7,643 nucleotides of DNA, from positions 1 to 7,643 of the forward strand of contig CAHJXG010000264.1 in the NCBI GenBank assembly GCA_903644035.1. Direction: 5' to 3'. Under the pieces are notes generated by a model. The model was not told where the DNA came from, made no database searches, and saw only the letters and a list, made by a program, of their open reading frames with translations. Position 1 is the stretch's first letter, and every line of letters begins with the position of its first letter. This document shows positions 1 through 6,674 of this stretch, piece by piece. The DNA is from Rhodospirillales bacterium (GTDB lineage Bacteria > Pseudomonadota > Alphaproteobacteria > Acetobacterales > Acetobacteraceae). The translations under genes and the position numbers were made by a program.

Positions 1-573
1 GGGCAGGTGCTGCTGGCCGGCCGGCCGGTCCGCCTGCGCAGCCCGCGCGATGCCGTGGGCCGCGCCGGCATCGCGCTGGTGCCGGAGGATCGCAAGACCG
101 AGGGGCTGCTGCTGTCCATGAGCGTGCGGGACAACATGACCCTCGCGATGCTGCGTCCCCTCTGCCGCCTGGGCGTGCTGCGGCGCGGGCTGGAGCAGCG
201 CCTGGCGCAGACGGAGGCCGCTCGCCTCAAGGTGCGGACCGCGAGCCTCGCCACCCGGGTCGGCGCGCTCAGCGGCGGCAACCAGCAGAAGGTGCTGCTC
301 GGGCGCTGGCTGCTGACGGAGCCGCGGGTGCTGCTGCTGTACGACGTGACGCGCGGCGTCGATGTCGCCACCAAGCATGAGATCTACGAGCTAATGATGC
401 GCCTCGCGGCGGAGGGCCGGTCGATCCTGTTCTACTCCAGCGACGCGGAGGAGCTGGCGCATCTGTGCCACCGCGTCCTGGTGATGCGGGAGGGCCGGGT
501 GGTCGCGGAACTCCGGGCGCCGGGCATCACGGCCGAGCATGTCGTGTCGGCCGCGGTGCGCGATGCCGCCTGA
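1..573 (+). CDS. Sugar ABC transporter ATP-binding protein, C-terminal part (CUT2/RbsA-like), 5' partial
   Basis: This is the last 190 residues of a two-domain ATPase that powers a ribose-class sugar importer at the inner face of the cytoplasmic membrane. The frame is open to the window's left edge, so the true start and the first ATPase domain are outside; the GTG at 7 is not a real start. Visible are the RbsA-type linker GIALVPEDRKTEG (residues 23-35 of the fragment), the NBD2 signature LSGGNQQK (90-97), and a D-loop-like TRGVDV (117-122). The Walker B region is unusual: the expected Asp-Glu-Pro before TRGVD reads Tyr114-Asp115-Val116. The switch region is FYSSD (144-148), without the usual His, which fits a degenerate second domain. 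The Walker A of this domain is off the window. The gene overlaps the next permease gene by 11 bp, so they are co-transcribed. Family assignment is firm; the sugar is unknown. Confidence 0.93.
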   Translation, partial: GQVLLAGRPVRLRSPRDAVGRAGIALVPEDRKTEGLLLSMSVRDNMTLAMLRPLCRLGVLRRGLEQRLAQTEAARLKVRTASLATRVGALSGGNQQKVLLGRWLLTEPRVLLLYDVTRGVDVATKHEIYELMMRLAAEGRSILFYSSDAEELAHLCHRVLVMREGRVVAELRAPGITAEHVVSAAVRDAA

Positions 574-1555
574 CGCCCCGCCCGTCCGCGCCCGGCGGCC
601 ACGGCTCGCCCATGCCCTCGCGCAGAACCTGGGCTTCGTGCTGGCGGCCGCCATGCTCGCGTCGAGCCTTGCAATCTATTGCGGCGTCTTCTACGGCGCG
701 CAGGGCACGCTGCCCGGCGAGTTCGAGCTGACGTCGGCCGTCAACAACACCATGCCGCTCGTGCTCGCGGCCGTCGCGCAGACGCTGGTGGTGCTGACCC
801 GCGGCATCGACCTGTCCGTGGGCGGCGTGCTCGACCTCACGAACGCGGTCGCCGCCGTCAGCCTGGGCGACACGGTGGCCGGCATGGTCGGCGGCTCGCT
901 GCTGGTGCTGCTGATCGGCGCGGCGTGCGGGCTGCTCAACGGCGTGCTGGTGGCCTACGGGCGGCTGCAGCCGATCCTGGTGACGCTTGCGACCCTGTCC
1001 ATCTTCCAGGGCCTGGCGATCCGGGTGCTGCCGCAGCCGGGCGGGCAGGTGCCGGAGGGCTACACGGCGGCGCTGGCCAACCCGTCCGGGCCGGCGTCCC
1101 TGGCCTATGTGGCGCTGCTGGCGCTGCTGTGGTGGGGGCTGCGGCGGACCCGGCTGGGTGTCGGCCTCTATGCCATCGGCAACGACGAGGGCGCGGCGGC
1201 GGCGAACGGCATCGACCCCCGGCGGACCAAGCTGCTGACCTACATGCTGGCCGGGACCTGCTCCGCCATGGCCGGGCTGTTCCTCGCCGCCAACGCGACG
1301 GCGGGCGACGCCACGACCGGCAACGGCTACACCCTGGCCTCCATCGTCGCCGTGGTGCTGGGCGGCGTGAGCCTGTTCGGCGGGCGCGGCAGCGCGGTCG
1401 GCGCGATCATGGGCGCCTTCGTCACGACCATGATCGTGAACATCCTATTCTTCGCCCATATCGATCCCTTGTACCAATCCTTCTACGAAGGGCTGTTCCT
1501 GGTCGCGGCCGTGCTCCTGGCCAGCCTGATCGGCCGGCTGCTGCGGAGGCGATGA
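563..1555 (+). CDS. Sugar ABC transporter permease 1 (BPD_transp_2, RbsC-like)
   Basis: A hydrophobic 330-residue integral membrane protein, the usual length for a CUT2/ribose-class permease; it forms one half of the translocation channel. The family hallmark GIDLSVGG is at residues 81-88 (TRGIDLS here, where TGGIDLS is more common). The conserved cytoplasmic segment YAIGNDEGAAAANGI is at 203-217 and GGRGSAVGAIMGA at 273-285. Multiple Leu/Ala/Val-rich membrane segments run from about 23 to 325, and the tail is basic (RLLRRR). I prefer the ATG at 563, 11 bp inside the ATPase gene, because it leaves a short Arg-rich cytoplasmic N-terminus before the first membrane helix. An in-frame ATG at 539 would add 8 residues. 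Neither has a clear Shine-Dalgarno sequence, which suggests translational coupling to the ATPase gene. Its stop overlaps the start region of permease 2. Confidence 0.93.
   Translation: MPPDAPPVRARRPRLAHALAQNLGFVLAAAMLASSLAIYCGVFYGAQGTLPGEFELTSAVNNTMPLVLAAVAQTLVVLTRGIDLSVGGVLDLTNAVAAVSLGDTVAGMVGGSLLVLLIGAACGLLNGVLVAYGRLQPILVTLATLSIFQGLAIRVLPQPGGQVPEGYTAALANPSGPASLAYVALLALLWWGLRRTRLGVGLYAIGNDEGAAAANGIDPRRTKLLTYMLAGTCSAMAGLFLAANATAGDATTGNGYTLASIVAVVLGGVSLFGGRGSAVGAIMGAFVTTMIVNILFFAHIDPLYQSFYEGLFLVAAVLLASLIGRLLRRR
1545..1549 (+). promoter_or_regulatory. Ribosome-binding site for permease 2
   Basis: GGAGG lies within the last codons of permease 1. It is 5 nt from the ATG at 1555 but only 2 nt from the ATG at 1552, which favours 1555 as the start of permease 2. 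Confidence 0.6.
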
Positions 1556-2550
1556 TGGCCGATCCCGACACCAAGTCCGGCCTGGGCGGGCGCGTGTCCG
1601 CCGTTCTCACCCAGGATCGGCGGCGCATCGCCTACGCGGCGCTCGCGGCCGTGCTGCTGTTCGCGCTGGGTGCGCTGGTCCGGCCGGGCTTCGCCAGTCC
1701 TGGAAGCGTCTCCGCCGTGCTCGTCGTCGCGTCCTTCGTGGGCCTGGTGGCGGCCGGGCAGATGTTCGTGGTGCTGATCGGCGGCATCGACCTGTCGGTG
1801 CCCTGGGTGCTGAACGCGGCGGCGATCCTGATGGTCACGTCCTCCCTGGGCCAGGACGGGCGGGCAGCCTATGCGCTCGTGCTCACGCTGGGCATGGGCC
1901 TGGGCGTGGGCGCGCTGAGCGGCGTGGGCGTCGCCCTGTTCAACGTGCCCGCCGTCGTGATGACGCTGGCGATGAACGGCATCATGCAGGGCCTGACGCT
2001 CGGCCTCAGCGGCGGCATGACCTGCGGATCTTGCGCGTCCTACGCCCCGCCGGTGGTGCGGGCGGCGGTGCACGCCTCGCTGCTCGGGGTGCCCGCGGCG
2101 CTCTGGCTGTGGGTCGCCGTCGCGGCGGCGGTGTCGGCTGTACTCAGCCTGACCGGGTTCGGCCGGCGCACCTATGCCATCGGCACCAGCGCGCGGGCCA
2201 GCTATCTTTCGGGCATCAACGTGTCCGCCGTCACCGTGGCGCTCTATGCGCTGAGCGGGCTGTTCTCGGCGCTTGCGGGCGTCATGCTGGTCGGCTTCGG
2301 CGGGCAGGCGGCGCTCGGCATGGGCGACCCCTACCTGTTCCAGTCCATCGCGGCCGTCGTGATCGGGGGCGTCGCGATCCTCGGCGGGCGCGGCCACTAC
2401 GTCGGCGTCGCCGCCGGCACCATCAGCCTGGTGACGCTGGTCAGCGTGCTGATGGCGCTGAACATGCCGGAATACGGCCGCAGCATCATCTACGGCGTCA
2501 TCATCCTGGCGCTGCTCCTGCTGTATGGCCGGGAGGCCGGCGAGACCTGA
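1555..2550 (+). CDS. Sugar ABC transporter permease 2 (BPD_transp_2, RbsC-like)
   Basis: A second permease of the same superfamily, 331 residues from the ATG at 1555; the ATG at 1552 would add one Met and overlap the previous stop as ATGA. The spacing from GGAGG favours 1555. A cytoplasmic N-terminus with basic RVSAVLTQDRRR (13-24) precedes the first membrane helix. The hallmark GGIDLSVPW is at residues 76-84, LTGFGRRTYAIGTSARASYLSGI at about 199-221, and GGRGHYVGVAAGTI at 277-290. It differs clearly from permease 1, so the importer probably uses a heterodimer of permeases, as many CUT2 systems with two permease genes do. An odd feature is a CxxC pair (Cys157, Cys160) in the loop after the helix ending near residue 152, likely periplasmic. 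It is the last gene of the operon; no terminator hairpin is visible before the convergent neighbour. Confidence 0.93.
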   Translation: MADPDTKSGLGGRVSAVLTQDRRRIAYAALAAVLLFALGALVRPGFASPGSVSAVLVVASFVGLVAAGQMFVVLIGGIDLSVPWVLNAAAILMVTSSLGQDGRAAYALVLTLGMGLGVGALSGVGVALFNVPAVVMTLAMNGIMQGLTLGLSGGMTCGSCASYAPPVVRAAVHASLLGVPAALWLWVAVAAAVSAVLSLTGFGRRTYAIGTSARASYLSGINVSAVTVALYALSGLFSALAGVMLVGFGGQAALGMGDPYLFQSIAAVVIGGVAILGGRGHYVGVAAGTISLVTLVSVLMALNMPEYGRSIIYGVIILALLLLYGREAGET

Positions 2551-2554
2551 CCCG

Positions 2555-3469
2555 TCAGAACGTCCGCGCGCCGTTGGTGAACAGGTACACCGCATAGAGC
2601 GAGGTCGTGGCGCAGACATACAGGCGGTTCCGCTTGGGACCGCCGAAGCACACGTTGGCCACACCCTCCGGCACCCGGACCTTGCCGATCAGGGTGCCGT
2701 CGGGGTCGTAGCAGTGCACGCCGTCCGCGGCGCTGGTCCAGATGCGGCCGGCCTCGTCGAGGCGGAACCCGTCGAACAGCCCGGCGGTGCAGGCGGCGAA
2801 CTCCCGCCCGTTCGCGAGCGTCCCGTCATCCCGCACGTCGAACACCCGCATGTGCGCCGGAAAATGCGCGCCGTGGGTGCGCCCGGTGTCGACGACGTAG
2901 AGCAGCCGCTCGTCCGGCGAGAAGGCCAGCCCGTTCGGCTTCACGAAATCGTCCGCGACCACGGTGAGCGCGCCGGTCGCCGGGTCGATGCGGTAGACGT
3001 AGGAGGCGCCGATCTCGCTCTCGGCGCGGTCGCCCTCGTAGTCGCTGTCGATGCCGTAAGTCGGGTCGGTGAACCATATGCTTCCGTCGCTTTTCACGAC
3101 GACGTCGTTGGGGCTGTTCAGCCGCTTGCCGTCGTAGCGTTCGGCCAAGGCGACGATGCTGCCGTCATGCTCGGTCCGGCTGACCCGGCGCCCGCCATGC
3201 TCGCAGGTCACGAGCCGGCCCTGCCGATCCACCGTGTTGCCGTTGGCGTTCCCGGACGGCTGCCTGAACGGCCCGGCGTGCCCGGTGCCCTCGTCGTAGC
3301 GCATCAGCCGGTTGGCCGGGATGTCGGACCATACGAGGCCGCGGCTGGCCGGGAAGTAGGCCGGCCCCTCGGCCCACTGGCACCCCGTGCAGAGCTTGTG
3401 CACGTGGGCGGTCGGGTTGAACAGCCGCGAGAACCGCCCGTCCAACGTTTCGTAGTCCTGCGCCGCCAA
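2555..3469 (-). CDS. SMP-30/gluconolactonase/LRE family protein
   Basis: A 304-residue soluble six-bladed beta-propeller of the SMP-30/gluconolactonase family, metal-dependent enzymes that typically hydrolyse sugar lactones to aldonic acids. No signal peptide is visible, so it is probably cytoplasmic. The expected metal and active-site residues appear in order: Glu34 in QWAEGP, Asn121 in NSPNDVVV (118-125), Asn179 in KPNGLAFSPDE (178-187), and Asp233 in LFDGFRLDEAGRIW. The motif WFTDPTYG (132-139) is typical of the gluconolactonase branch. The start is TTG at 3469, preceded by a strong GGAGG 5 nt away; the nearest ATG upstream (3482) is in another frame. It lies 79 bp downstream of the chemoreceptor gene on the same strand and ends 4 bp from the sugar permease. 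The neighbouring importer makes a sugar-lactone role plausible; the substrate cannot be read from sequence. Confidence 0.9.
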   Translation of the reverse strand: MAAQDYETLDGRFSRLFNPTAHVHKLCTGCQWAEGPAYFPASRGLVWSDIPANRLMRYDEGTGHAGPFRQPSGNANGNTVDRQGRLVTCEHGGRRVSRTEHDGSIVALAERYDGKRLNSPNDVVVKSDGSIWFTDPTYGIDSDYEGDRAESEIGASYVYRIDPATGALTVVADDFVKPNGLAFSPDERLLYVVDTGRTHGAHFPAHMRVFDVRDDGTLANGREFAACTAGLFDGFRLDEAGRIWTSAADGVHCYDPDGTLIGKVRVPEGVANVCFGGPKRNRLYVCATTSLYAVYLFTNGARTF

Positions 3470-3473
3470 GCCA

Positions 3474-3480
3474 CCCTCCC
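3474..3480 (-). promoter_or_regulatory. Ribosome-binding site fixing the TTG start of the lactonase gene
   Basis: The minus strand reads GGGAGGG followed by TGGC and then the TTG start at 3469. The core GGAGG is 5 nt from the TTG, a good spacing that supports the non-ATG start. Confidence 0.6.
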
Positions 3481-3507
3481 ATCCGGTCCCTGCGCCAGGT
3501 TAGCTCT

Positions 3508-3519
3508 CATTGAACAATG
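3508..3519. promoter_or_regulatory. Possible operator: CATTG-AA-CAATG inverted repeat
   Basis: A perfect 5-bp inverted repeat with a 2-bp centre lies in an unusually A/T-rich pocket of the 79-bp gap (3470-3548) between the chemoreceptor stop and the lactonase start, about 39 bp upstream of the TTG. The symmetry and location suit a regulator site for the lactonase gene, but no convincing -35/-10 pair is visible. The rest of the gap shows no terminator hairpin with a T-run. Confidence 0.3.
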
Positions 3520-3548
3520 TGGCGAGATGGGCGGCTCCGGGGCTGCTG

Positions 3549-5375
3549 TCACGCCATGCCGACCGGTTCCGCCACGCGCCGCCGGACCGGGACGCCGGGC
3601 TGGCTTCCTGTCCTGACCGGGCCGCCGCCAAGCCGGAACTGGCCGACCAGCCCGGCGAGGACCGCCGCCTGGTCATGGACGCCTTGGACCGACGCGGCCG
3701 ACTGCTCGCCCATGCGGACGTTCTGCTGCGTCGCCCGGTCCGCATCCGACACCGCGGCCACGACGGTCTTCAAGTGGTCCGCCTGGCTCTCGGCGGCCGT
3801 GGCGGCGGAGGCGACCAGCCCGTCGATCTCCGCGACCCGGCCCATGATGACGCTGATGGCCTCGCCGGTGTCGCCGATCAGCTTGACGCCCGCGCTCACG
3901 TCGGTGGAGGTCTTGCCGATCAGCCCGGCGATCTCCTTGGCGGCCTCCCCGGCCCGTCCCGCCAGCGCGCGCACCTCGGCGGCCACGATCTTGAAGCCCC
4001 GGCCCTCCTCTCCCGCCCGCGCCGCCTCCACGGCGGCGTTCAGCGCCAGGATGTTGGTCTGGAACGCGATCTCCTCGATCACGGCGATGATGCGGGTGAT
4101 CTGGGCCGAGGACTGCGCGATCCGCGCCATGGCCTCCGCGGCGGTCTGCATCGTCGCCCCGGCGCGGTCCGCATCCCCGTTGGCGGCGGACACCGCCTTG
4201 CTGGCCTGGCGCGTGGTCGCAGCAGAGCCGCGGATGGCGTCGCTGACGGTGTGCAGCGAGACCGTCGTCTCCCGCAGCCGCGCCGCCTGCGTCTCCGACC
4301 GCTCGGACAGGTCCGCCGCCGCCGCCGAGAGGCGTTCCGACCCGGCGCGGAGCTGGTGCGTGGTCGCCGCGACGGCGGACACCGTGGACTGGATGCTCTC
4401 GACCGCCGTGTTGAAGTCCGTGCCGAGCTTCGCGTACTGGTCCGGGATGGTGGCCGGGATGCGCGCCGTCAGGTCGCCCTCGGCGATGGCATACAGCGCC
4501 TGGCCCAGCAGCCGCACCACCTCGGCCTGGTCCTGGCCGGCCGCGACGAAGGCCGCCTCCGTCGCGCGCAGCCGCTCCGCCGCGTCGCGGTGGATCACCG
4601 CCGCCTCTTCCTGCAGGCGGTTGCGCTCGGCCAGCCGGTCCCGGACGATGTGCAGAGCGCGGGCGATCCCGCCGACCTCGTCGGAGCGGGCGCCGCTCGG
4701 GATCGCGGAGGCCAGGTCGCCCTCCATCATGGCGATCATGCGGTCCTGCAGGCGGCGCAGCGGCCGGGTCAGCGCCAGGGCGAACGGGATGGCGACGCCC
4801 AGCCCGACCAGCAGTGCCACCAGGGCGAAGCCGACGGCCAGCCGCTCCGTCTCCGCCGCCTGCTGGTCCATCGCCTGCCGGGCGGCGTCCGCCTGGGCGC
4901 GGGCGGAGGCGATCACCTCCTGCAGGGTGCCGCGCACCTCCCGCTCCTGCCGCTCCATGACGTGGGGCGCGGGGATCGCCGTCGCGGCGCCTTCGCCCAG
5001 CAGCGTCAGCGCCGCGGCTTTCCATTGCGCCACAAGCCCGGGGAGGCGGGCAGCGGCGCCGTCTGTCCTGGCGCCGGCCGGCAGGGCGCGCGCCAGCTCA
5101 CGGTCGATCGGCTCCGCCGCCTCCCGGAACCGGGCGATGGCCGCGGCGTCCGGTTGGTCTTGGATGCCGTCCAGCACGTCCGACAGGGCCGTGCCCGCGG
5201 TCCGGAACGCATCCCAGGCCCGCCAGGCCGCATCCACCTGCGTGATCGGCACCGAGGTCGCCGAGTCCAGCCCGGCAGACAGCAGCCGCAGGTTGCGGAC
5301 CGTGATGGCGCTCTGCGCGGCGCCGATGGCGATCACGACGCAGAAGGCCAGGAGGACGCGATGGAGGATCGGCAT
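3549..5375 (-). CDS. Methyl-accepting chemotaxis protein with two HAMP-like segments
   Basis: A 608-residue transmembrane chemoreceptor that would signal to CheA/CheW and the flagellar motor. TM1 is at about residues 7-24. A roughly 150-residue periplasmic region (25-178), mostly helical and without Cys, resembles a four-helix-bundle sensor. TM2 is at about 180-202. A HAMP domain follows (203-255, [11 protein letters not shown] and EVGGIARAL), then a second HAMP-like segment around 285-336 ([12 protein letters not shown]). The coiled-coil signalling domain runs from about 337 to 580 and carries the near-invariant hairpin tip [20 protein letters not shown] (435-454) and [14 protein letters not shown] (458-471). 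The tail is basic and Pro-rich and lacks the CheR-binding NWETF-type pentapeptide. The ATG at 5375 is supported by AGGAG 7 nt upstream. It follows the peroxidase gene by 10 bp, so both are probably made from one transcript. The ligand is unknown. Confidence 0.95.
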   Translation of the reverse strand: MPILHRVLLAFCVVIAIGAAQSAITVRNLRLLSAGLDSATSVPITQVDAAWRAWDAFRTAGTALSDVLDGIQDQPDAAAIARFREAAEPIDRELARALPAGARTDGAAARLPGLVAQWKAAALTLLGEGAATAIPAPHVMERQEREVRGTLQEVIASARAQADAARQAMDQQAAETERLAVGFALVALLVGLGVAIPFALALTRPLRRLQDRMIAMMEGDLASAIPSGARSDEVGGIARALHIVRDRLAERNRLQEEAAVIHRDAAERLRATEAAFVAAGQDQAEVVRLLGQALYAIAEGDLTARIPATIPDQYAKLGTDFNTAVESIQSTVSAVAATTHQLRAGSERLSAAAADLSERSETQAARLRETTVSLHTVSDAIRGSAATTRQASKAVSAANGDADRAGATMQTAAEAMARIAQSSAQITRIIAVIEEIAFQTNILALNAAVEAARAGEEGRGFKIVAAEVRALAGRAGEAAKEIAGLIGKTSTDVSAGVKLIGDTGEAISVIMGRVAEIDGLVASAATAAESQADHLKTVVAAVSDADRATQQNVRMGEQSAASVQGVHDQAAVLAGLVGQFRLGGGPVRTGSQPGVPVRRRVAEPVGMA

Positions 5376-5382
5376 GGGGACG

Positions 5383-5387
5383 CTCCT
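5383..5387 (-). promoter_or_regulatory. Chemoreceptor ribosome-binding site overlapping the peroxidase stop codon
   Basis: On the minus strand the peroxidase stop TAG (5388-5386) runs directly into GAG, forming AGGAG, 7 nt before the chemoreceptor ATG at 5375. The overlap suggests that a ribosome finishing the peroxidase can help start the chemoreceptor (translational coupling). Confidence 0.65.
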
Positions 5388-6417
5388 AGTTCGGCAGCAC
5401 GGGAAGCGTGACGGCCTGCTTGGCGCCGGTCAGCGTGCCCAGGAACGTGACGAGGTCCCGGAACTCCGAAGGGTTCAGCGAGACGGGGCGCATCAGCGGG
5501 GACCGGGACGGACGGTCGATGCCGCCGCCGACGTAGTGCGCGACCACCGCGTCCAGCGACGCGTACATCCCGTTGTGCATGTAGGGCGAGCGCTGCGCCG
5601 CGTCCCGCAGCGACGGCGTCTTGAAGGCGTACTGGGCCAGGGGGTTGCCCGGCTCCAGCGCGCCGCGGCCCAGGTCGGATCGGGCGGTGCCGATGTCGTG
5701 GAACCGGTTGTCGGTGAAGTTCCAGCCGCTGTGGCAGCCCGAGCAGCCCGCGGCGCCGGTGAACAGGCCGAAGCCGCGCTTCGCCTCGGGGGAGATCGCC
5801 GCCTCGTCCCCGTCCACCCAGGCGTCGAACGGGGCGTAGGAGGACACCACCGTCCGCTCGAACGTGGCGATGGCGGCGACGATGGTGTCCGCCGTGACGC
5901 CCTGGCCAGGGAAGATGCGGTCGAAGCGCGTGCGGTAGCCCGGGACGGCGCGAAGGCGGGCCACCGCCTGGTCCAGCGGCAGGTTCATCTCGACCGGGGC
6001 CTGGATCGGCCCCTTGGCCTGCTCCTCCGCCGTCGGCGCCCGCCCGTCCCAGAAGAACGGGCCGACCCAGGCGGTGTCGAGGATGGTGGGCGCGTGGCGG
6101 GCGAGGCGCGTGTTCTGGGCGCCGACCGAGGTCTCCGTGCGCGCTTCCCAGCCGAAGGAGGGATTGTGGCAGGACGAGCAGGTCATGTTCTCGGCCCCGG
6201 ACAGCCGCGGCTCGAAGAACAGCGCCTTGCCCAGCGCCGCCTTCTCCGGCGTGTACGGGTTGCTGGCGGGGAAGGGGATCTCCGTCGGGCGCCTGTAGGC
6301 GTCCCGCAACGAGGGCGCCTGCGCGCTTGCCGTCCCGCTGGCGGCGCCAAGGCCGATCAGGCCCGACAGCACGCCGGCCGCAGTCATTCCCAGAATCGCG
6401 CCTGACCAGTTCCGCAT
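5386..6417 (-). CDS. Periplasmic di-haem cytochrome c peroxidase, MauG-like
   Basis: A 343-residue secreted di-haem protein of the bacterial cytochrome c peroxidase/MauG superfamily. A signal peptide covers about residues 1-32, with likely cleavage after the Ala-Ser-Ala near residue 32. Two haem c sites are present: CSSCH (80-84) and CSGCH (225-229). Other family landmarks are FFWDGRAP (121-128), GPIQAPVEM (136-144), [13 protein letters not shown] (233-245) and [18 protein letters not shown] (266-283). Spacing from the first haem His matches my memory of Pseudomonas CcpA for the inter-haem Trp (Trp123), Gln133 and catalytic Glu143. The gating distal His position holds Ala100. The axial Met position of the second haem appears to be Tyr295, as in MauG. 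Classical members reduce H2O2; MauG-like members oxidise proteins. The ATG at 6417 has only a weak GGA upstream. The gene is followed by the coupled chemoreceptor. No methylamine dehydrogenase genes are in view. Confidence 0.9.
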   Translation of the reverse strand: MRNWSGAILGMTAAGVLSGLIGLGAASGTASAQAPSLRDAYRRPTEIPFPASNPYTPEKAALGKALFFEPRLSGAENMTCSSCHNPSFGWEARTETSVGAQNTRLARHAPTILDTAWVGPFFWDGRAPTAEEQAKGPIQAPVEMNLPLDQAVARLRAVPGYRTRFDRIFPGQGVTADTIVAAIATFERTVVSSYAPFDAWVDGDEAAISPEAKRGFGLFTGAAGCSGCHSGWNFTDNRFHDIGTARSDLGRGALEPGNPLAQYAFKTPSLRDAAQRSPYMHNGMYASLDAVVAHYVGGGIDRPSRSPLMRPVSLNPSEFRDLVTFLGTLTGAKQAVTLPVLPN

Positions 6418-6490
6418 GATGTGTCCGCCGCACCCGTTCCCCGCGGCCGGGACTGTCCAGGCCGGCGCACGTCTGAGGATAGCGGGGCGG

Positions 6491-6504
6491 CCCTTAAGGA
6501 AGGG
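6491..6504. repeat. Small inverted repeat CCCTT-AAGG-AAGGG
   Basis: A 5-bp perfect stem with a 4-nt loop, extendable by two G-T pairs when written on the plus strand. It lies 74 bp upstream of the peroxidase start. It lacks a T-run, so it is not a convincing terminator; an operator or leader structure is possible. Confidence 0.3.
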
Positions 6505-6525
6505 TTACCGGCCCGGCCGCGGCGG

Positions 6526-6537
6526 CACGGCGCCGTG
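6526..6537. promoter_or_regulatory. 12-bp perfect palindrome (possible operator)
   Basis: CACGGCGCCGTG is its own reverse complement. It sits midway in the divergent intergenic region, where a regulator could act on both genes. In DNA this GC-rich such palindromes also arise by chance. Confidence 0.3.
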
Positions 6538-6551
6538 ATCCCTCGTGATCA
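6534..6551. promoter_or_regulatory. Tandem CGTGATC repeat, 10-bp period, forming TGATC-N6-GATCA
   Basis: CGTGATC occurs at 6534-6540 and again at 6544-6550, exactly one helical turn apart. The same bases form an inverted repeat, TGATC (6536-6540) and GATCA (6547-6551), and overlap the end of the 12-bp palindrome. This looks like a protein-binding site, but the regulator is unknown. Confidence 0.35.
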
Positions 6552-6674
6552 TCGCCGGGCCGCCCCGGACCGGGCCTGGGTCATTGTGCCGGTGCCCCAA
6601 CCCATGCAACACGGGTTTGCCGGCAGATCGCCGCCAGGATGTCAGCCTTTGCTGGCCCGAGGAACCCGTTGCAG

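Larger units (their letters stand above)
6418..6674. other. Divergent intergenic region between peroxidase and binding-protein genes
   Basis: These 257 bp must hold the promoters of both the peroxidase (minus) and the binding protein (plus). On the minus strand TATCCT (6481-6476), about 58 bp upstream of the peroxidase ATG, is a weak -10 candidate with CCTTCC at a 16-bp spacing; I would not rely on it. On the plus strand no good sigma-70 pair is evident. The region contains a small hairpin, a 12-bp palindrome and a tandem CGTGATC repeat, listed separately. It also has AACCC/GGGTT arms around a 9-nt loop just after 6598. I see no coding gene, tRNA or mobile-element end. Confidence 0.6.

Noticed and set aside
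16..28. GGCC/GGCCGG tandem palindromic run near the left edge.
   Set aside because: It encodes ordinary Ala-Gly-Arg-Pro codons of the ATPase and is expected in DNA this GC-rich.
679..1551. Upstream extension of the permease 2 reading frame as far as 679.
   Set aside because: This part is an Arg/Gly/Ala-rich shadow of permease 1. The family protein begins at the ATG near 1555, with its own ribosome-binding site.
1891..1935. Repetitive CTGGGC/GTGGGC run in permease 2.
   Set aside because: Explained by alternating Gly, Leu and Val codons of a membrane helix in frame; not a repeat element.
1483..2664. A 393-codon minus-strand open frame opposite permease 2.
   Set aside because: His/Arg/Gln/Ala-rich translation with no recognisable motif; it overlaps a clear permease and the end of the lactonase gene.
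3517..6405. A 962-codon open frame on the plus strand opposite the chemoreceptor and peroxidase genes (and a 633-codon one at 3510-5411).
   Set aside because: Shadow of GC-rich codon use. The translations are Arg/Ala/Ser- or Arg/Gly-rich low-complexity strings without domains, whereas the minus strand encodes two well-recognised families.
6653..6672. TGGC...TTGCA resembling a sigma-54 promoter just before the binding-protein start.
   Set aside because: The GG-to-GC spacing is 15 nt rather than about 10, and the site abuts the start codon.
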